This document shows, piece by piece, positions 62,106 through 64,000 of a stretch of 64,000 bases of DNA; the first letter of the stretch is position 1; each line of letters begins with the position of its first letter. The stretch comes from PUMD01 sp964599275 (GTDB lineage: Bacteria > Bacillota > Sulfobacillia > SLMV01), in assembly GCA_964599275.1 (NCBI GenBank), contig CAZRFK010000002.1:11987-75986 (forward strand). The letters are read 5' to 3'. The notes under the pieces were generated by a model that saw only the letters and a program-made list of their open reading frames with translations, was not told where the DNA came from and did no database searches. The position numbers and the translations under genes were made by a program.

Positions 62106-62832
62106 CTGGCTCCCGGTTGTGGGGGCATCTGCCGGAGGCGTTGTAGCAGCGGCCCTTATTCTGCTTTTGCTGAAATTGAGAAGGAGCAAGTTGGCCTTTC
62201 TGTGGCGAATGAAACAGGTTGCCAATGTTGACAATAAAATGCTGGATGCAGTACTGGGTTCCTGGACTAAAAAGCGCCAAACACGTCGCCTGGGCAGGGA
62301 ACTGGCTGATGCTCTGCCAATGTTGGTCAGGCGGACCCGCAGCGGACGTGTTCCCCTTGAAGTAATTCAATTTGCGGCCAGAAAAGCCGAGGGAAAACTG
62401 CTGTGTGCGGTTTTTGAAAAAGTATTGGACCGTTTCAGCGTGGGAGTCAGTCTGGAAGAAGGTCTACGGTCGGCTTACGAGGATTATCCGCATCCCTTAT
62501 TCTACAGATTCATTTCTGCTTTGCAATTTTCTCGTGAAGTTGGTGGTGATCCGGTTCATGGCTTGGCTGCCCTGCAGGAAATAGATCGGCGAAGAAGGCA
62601 GCTTGCAGCTCAGATAACAGAAGAAAGTGCAGAAGCCAAGTTCTCTGCATTGCTCGTGGCTGGTCTCCCGGTGTTCGTCTGTATATATGCATTGAGGGTT
62701 CATCCGGAGATGTTACATCCTCTTTTTCAAACTTCAGCAGGGCGTCTAGCCATGGTTTATGCAGTGTGTTCCTGGTTGCTTGGTCTGGGATATTTGCAGT
62801 GGACACTGGCTTCGATGAGGGAGGAATGGTGA
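62092..62832 (+). CDS. tadB: Tad pilus inner-membrane protein TadB
   Basis: The 246-residue protein has an N-terminal helix (about 8-28), a T2SSF (GspF-like) domain (about 75-200; LADALPMLVRRTRSGRVPLE) and two C-terminal helices. It forms the membrane platform with TadC. GAGGAGGGG precedes the ATG inside cpaF. Its TGA shares one base with the tadC start. Confidence 0.82.
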   Translation: MSTSNWLPVVGASAGGVVAAALILLLLKLRRSKLAFLWRMKQVANVDNKMLDAVLGSWTKKRQTRRLGRELADALPMLVRRTRSGRVPLEVIQFAARKAEGKLLCAVFEKVLDRFSVGVSLEEGLRSAYEDYPHPLFYRFISALQFSREVGGDPVHGLAALQEIDRRRRQLAAQITEESAEAKFSALLVAGLPVFVCIYALRVHPEMLHPLFQTSAGRLAMVYAVCSWLLGLGYLQWTLASMREEW

Positions 62833-63476
62833 TGTATACCGCAGTGCTGACTGCCCTGGCAGGAGGTGCCACCAGTGCCGTCTTGCTGACGCTGAGTTTG
62901 CGGTGGGTCACACAACGTTTATCCGGAGGAGCATTGCAGAGGATATTTCGGAAAAGTCACCGCGATGATACAGAGTCAGCTGGAAAGTGGTGGCACCAAC
63001 GATGGCTGAACCGCTGGCGTAGGAAAAAGCGAAAGGAGGCCTTAGACCGGGCGGTGGTAGGTTGGGTAGATCTCCTTTATGTGGCCGCATCCAGCGGGAT
63101 GAACCTGCATCAGGCCATGCAGAGGACTGGAAATCTCACCGAACCTGCACTGAATGATCTGTTGGACTCAGTTCGCAGCACACCGCATGATGGGAAGTCT
63201 TTTGTGGAGGTCCTTTTGCTGTCTCTGGAAAGAGAAGGGGGTACCGCCTGCCGCCAGGTCGCTCATCTTCTGCGTGACTGCATGCAGCAGGGACTCCCGG
63301 TGAAGAGGGCCCTGCTTCAGCTGCAAAATGACCTGACGGCACAGAGAAGACACAATACGAAGGTGCGGGTAAGAACACTGAGTTTGCGACTGGTGGTGGG
63401 CACAGTATTCTTTCTATTTCCGCCGGCTTTTGTGATTATTATTTTTCCGAATGTCCTGACGTTTTTGGGTTGGTAA
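62832..63476 (+). CDS. tadC: Tad pilus inner-membrane protein TadC
   Basis: The 214-residue protein has an N-terminal helix, a basic tryptophan-rich segment (WWHQRWLNRWRRKKR) and a T2SSF domain (VDLLYVAASSGMNLHQAMQ, GLPVKRALLQL) ending in a hydrophobic helix (FFLFPPAFVIIIFP). It pairs with TadB. ATG 62832 lies 7 bases after GGAGG and is coupled to the tadB stop. Confidence 0.82.
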   Translation: MYTAVLTALAGGATSAVLLTLSLRWVTQRLSGGALQRIFRKSHRDDTESAGKWWHQRWLNRWRRKKRKEALDRAVVGWVDLLYVAASSGMNLHQAMQRTGNLTEPALNDLLDSVRSTPHDGKSFVEVLLLSLEREGGTACRQVAHLLRDCMQQGLPVKRALLQLQNDLTAQRRHNTKVRVRTLSLRLVVGTVFFLFPPAFVIIIFPNVLTFLGW

Positions 63477-63516
63477 GATGTTTTGTGTATTTGGCCTATG
63501 GGGAGGTGCTCTGACG

Positions 63517-63732
63517 ATGATCAACAATCTCATCACATGTTCTATGGTGAAGTTGGCCGGACTCCACAATTTCACAAACCGGCTTAAGGATGAGCAACGC
63601 GGCGCCGCGACGGCAGAATATGCCCTGATATTGGCTCTGGTGGTAGTGGCTCTGATGGCTGTGTTAACTGATTTACAGGATGCTCTGGTAACGCGAATCA
63701 ATGAAATTATCACGGAACTTGCACCGGCATGA
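63517..63732 (+). CDS. flp: Flp-type pilin
   Basis: The 71-residue prepilin has a leader of about 30 residues, then the class IVb motif RGAATAEYALIL and a long hydrophobic helix (about 35-58). Flp prepilins are cut at the Gly before the AATAEY-like stretch, with Glu at +5 and Tyr at +6. ATG 63517 lies 8 bases after GGGGAGGTG. The prepilin peptidase and secretin-like or TadE genes are not in the window. A hairpin and a group II intron follow. Confidence 0.88.
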   Translation: MINNLITCSMVKLAGLHNFTNRLKDEQRGAATAEYALILALVVVALMAVLTDLQDALVTRINEIITELAPA

Positions 63733-63755
63733 TCACGAGGTAGGTTCCTGCAGCG

Positions 63756-63775
63756 GTCCCGGATTTTACCGGGAC
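63756..63775 (+). terminator. hairpin after the flp gene
   Basis: GTCCCGG (63756-63762) pairs perfectly with CCGGGAC (63769-63775) around ATTTTA, followed by AGCTTTCC. The T-tract is weak. It lies 17 bases before the group II intron boundary; some bacterial introns insert next to such terminators. Confidence 0.45.
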
Positions 63776-63792
63776 AGCTTTCCAGCGTGGTG

Positions 63793-64000
63793 GTGCGCCC
63801 GGCACGGTCGGATGCTAAGGGGTGAAAGTCCCCATGGGCCGAGGTCACGTAGCGAAGGCAAGGGTGCCTGCGGTGACGCAGGATCTGAAGGAAGCTGAAG
63901 GCAAAGTTGCGACCCGAGGAACACGAACTCTGGAACAGGCGTAGCGGATTGGGCGAGTCTGCCACACAAGGCAAAGCCCGAAATTGGCCAAAGGTCCGTT
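63793..64000 (+). mobile_element. 5' end of a group II intron (runs off the window)
   Basis: The sequence from 63793 begins GTGCGCCCGG, the conserved 5' splice end of bacterial group II introns, and continues with the domain I signature: GGGGTGAAAGTCCCC (about 63820-63834), GATCTGAAGGAAGCTGAAGG and GAGGAACACGAAC. These blocks are common in clostridial introns that carry a reverse transcriptase/maturase. That gene and the 3' end lie beyond 64000. Only short shadow frames are present in the visible part. The intron lies 60 bases after the flp stop codon. Confidence 0.88.

Noticed and set aside
63701..63969. Short frames on both strands at the end of the window
   Set aside because: They lie in the highly structured 5' region of a group II intron, which commonly yields false small ORF calls.

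Overview
The window is chromosomal DNA from a spore-forming, probably anaerobic, clostridial-type member of the Bacillota. Sporulation markers are an alpha/beta small acid-soluble spore protein gene (117-311), a SpoIIE-type phosphatase (22138-22875), a GerMN-SLH protein (34550-36010) and an uninterrupted pro-sigma-K gene (50853-51581). Gene orders typical of clostridia also support this: secD-secF-lapA-like-recJ-relA-dtd-hisS-aspS, rarA-iscR-iscS-iscU, and alaS-ireB-rhomboid-ruvX-DUF1292-mltG-sigK. Base composition is moderate and many proteins are rich in Asp and Glu, which would fit a mildly halophilic or alkaliphilic lifestyle, but that is inference.

Layout. 1-3300: spore protein and two unknown secreted proteins. 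3301-5650 (minus strand): oxaloacetate decarboxylase-type carboxyltransferase, biotin carrier and gamma subunit, with no beta subunit beside them. 5650-13550: an IS21 transposase relic, an amidohydrolase, succinyl-CoA synthetase (sucCD), a metallophosphoesterase, a class III CoA-transferase and threonine synthase. 13650-20620: CBS-ACT sensor, Nudix hydrolase, tRNA-Pro(CGG), the MurT-GatD pair, an SLC13/DASS-type permease, thioredoxin reductase and small membrane proteins. 20815-23257: a decayed ABC_ATPase-family gene, the SpoIIE-type phosphatase and a mini P-loop protein. 23413-34261: protein export, DNA repair, stringent response and aminoacyl-tRNA synthetases. 34268-34551: a stand-alone non-coding transcription unit directly after aspS, where some Bacillota carry 6S RNA. 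34550-43034: GerMN-SLH protein, threonine aldolase, S9 peptidase, RarA and the Isc iron-sulfur cluster operon. 43223-52376: small proteins, an AI-2E exporter, alaS behind a T-box-like leader, IreB, rhomboid protease, RuvX, MltG, SigK and a YqeG phosphatase. 52623-58662: PilT, a P-loop kinase-like protein, an unusual D-aminoacylase homologue and an SLH protein. 58741-63732: a tightly coupled Tad/Flp pilus operon (cpaB-cpaE-cpaF-tadB-tadC-flp). 63793-64000: the 5' end of a group II intron that runs off the window.

The metabolic genes fit together as a C4-dicarboxylate/CoA-ester theme: Na+-coupled decarboxylation, succinyl-CoA synthetase, CoA-transferase and a dicarboxylate-type permease. No CRISPR array or complete prophage is visible. 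The most interesting signals are: a GatD homologue with its catalytic Cys replaced by Ser; two genes (sucC and rarA) in which a strong hairpin separates the Shine-Dalgarno sequence from the start codon; an ALKL rather than AMKM biotinylation motif; a D-aminoacylase homologue with a rewritten metal centre; a candidate structured RNA after aspS; and a pseudogene that has lost its whole nucleotide-binding core.
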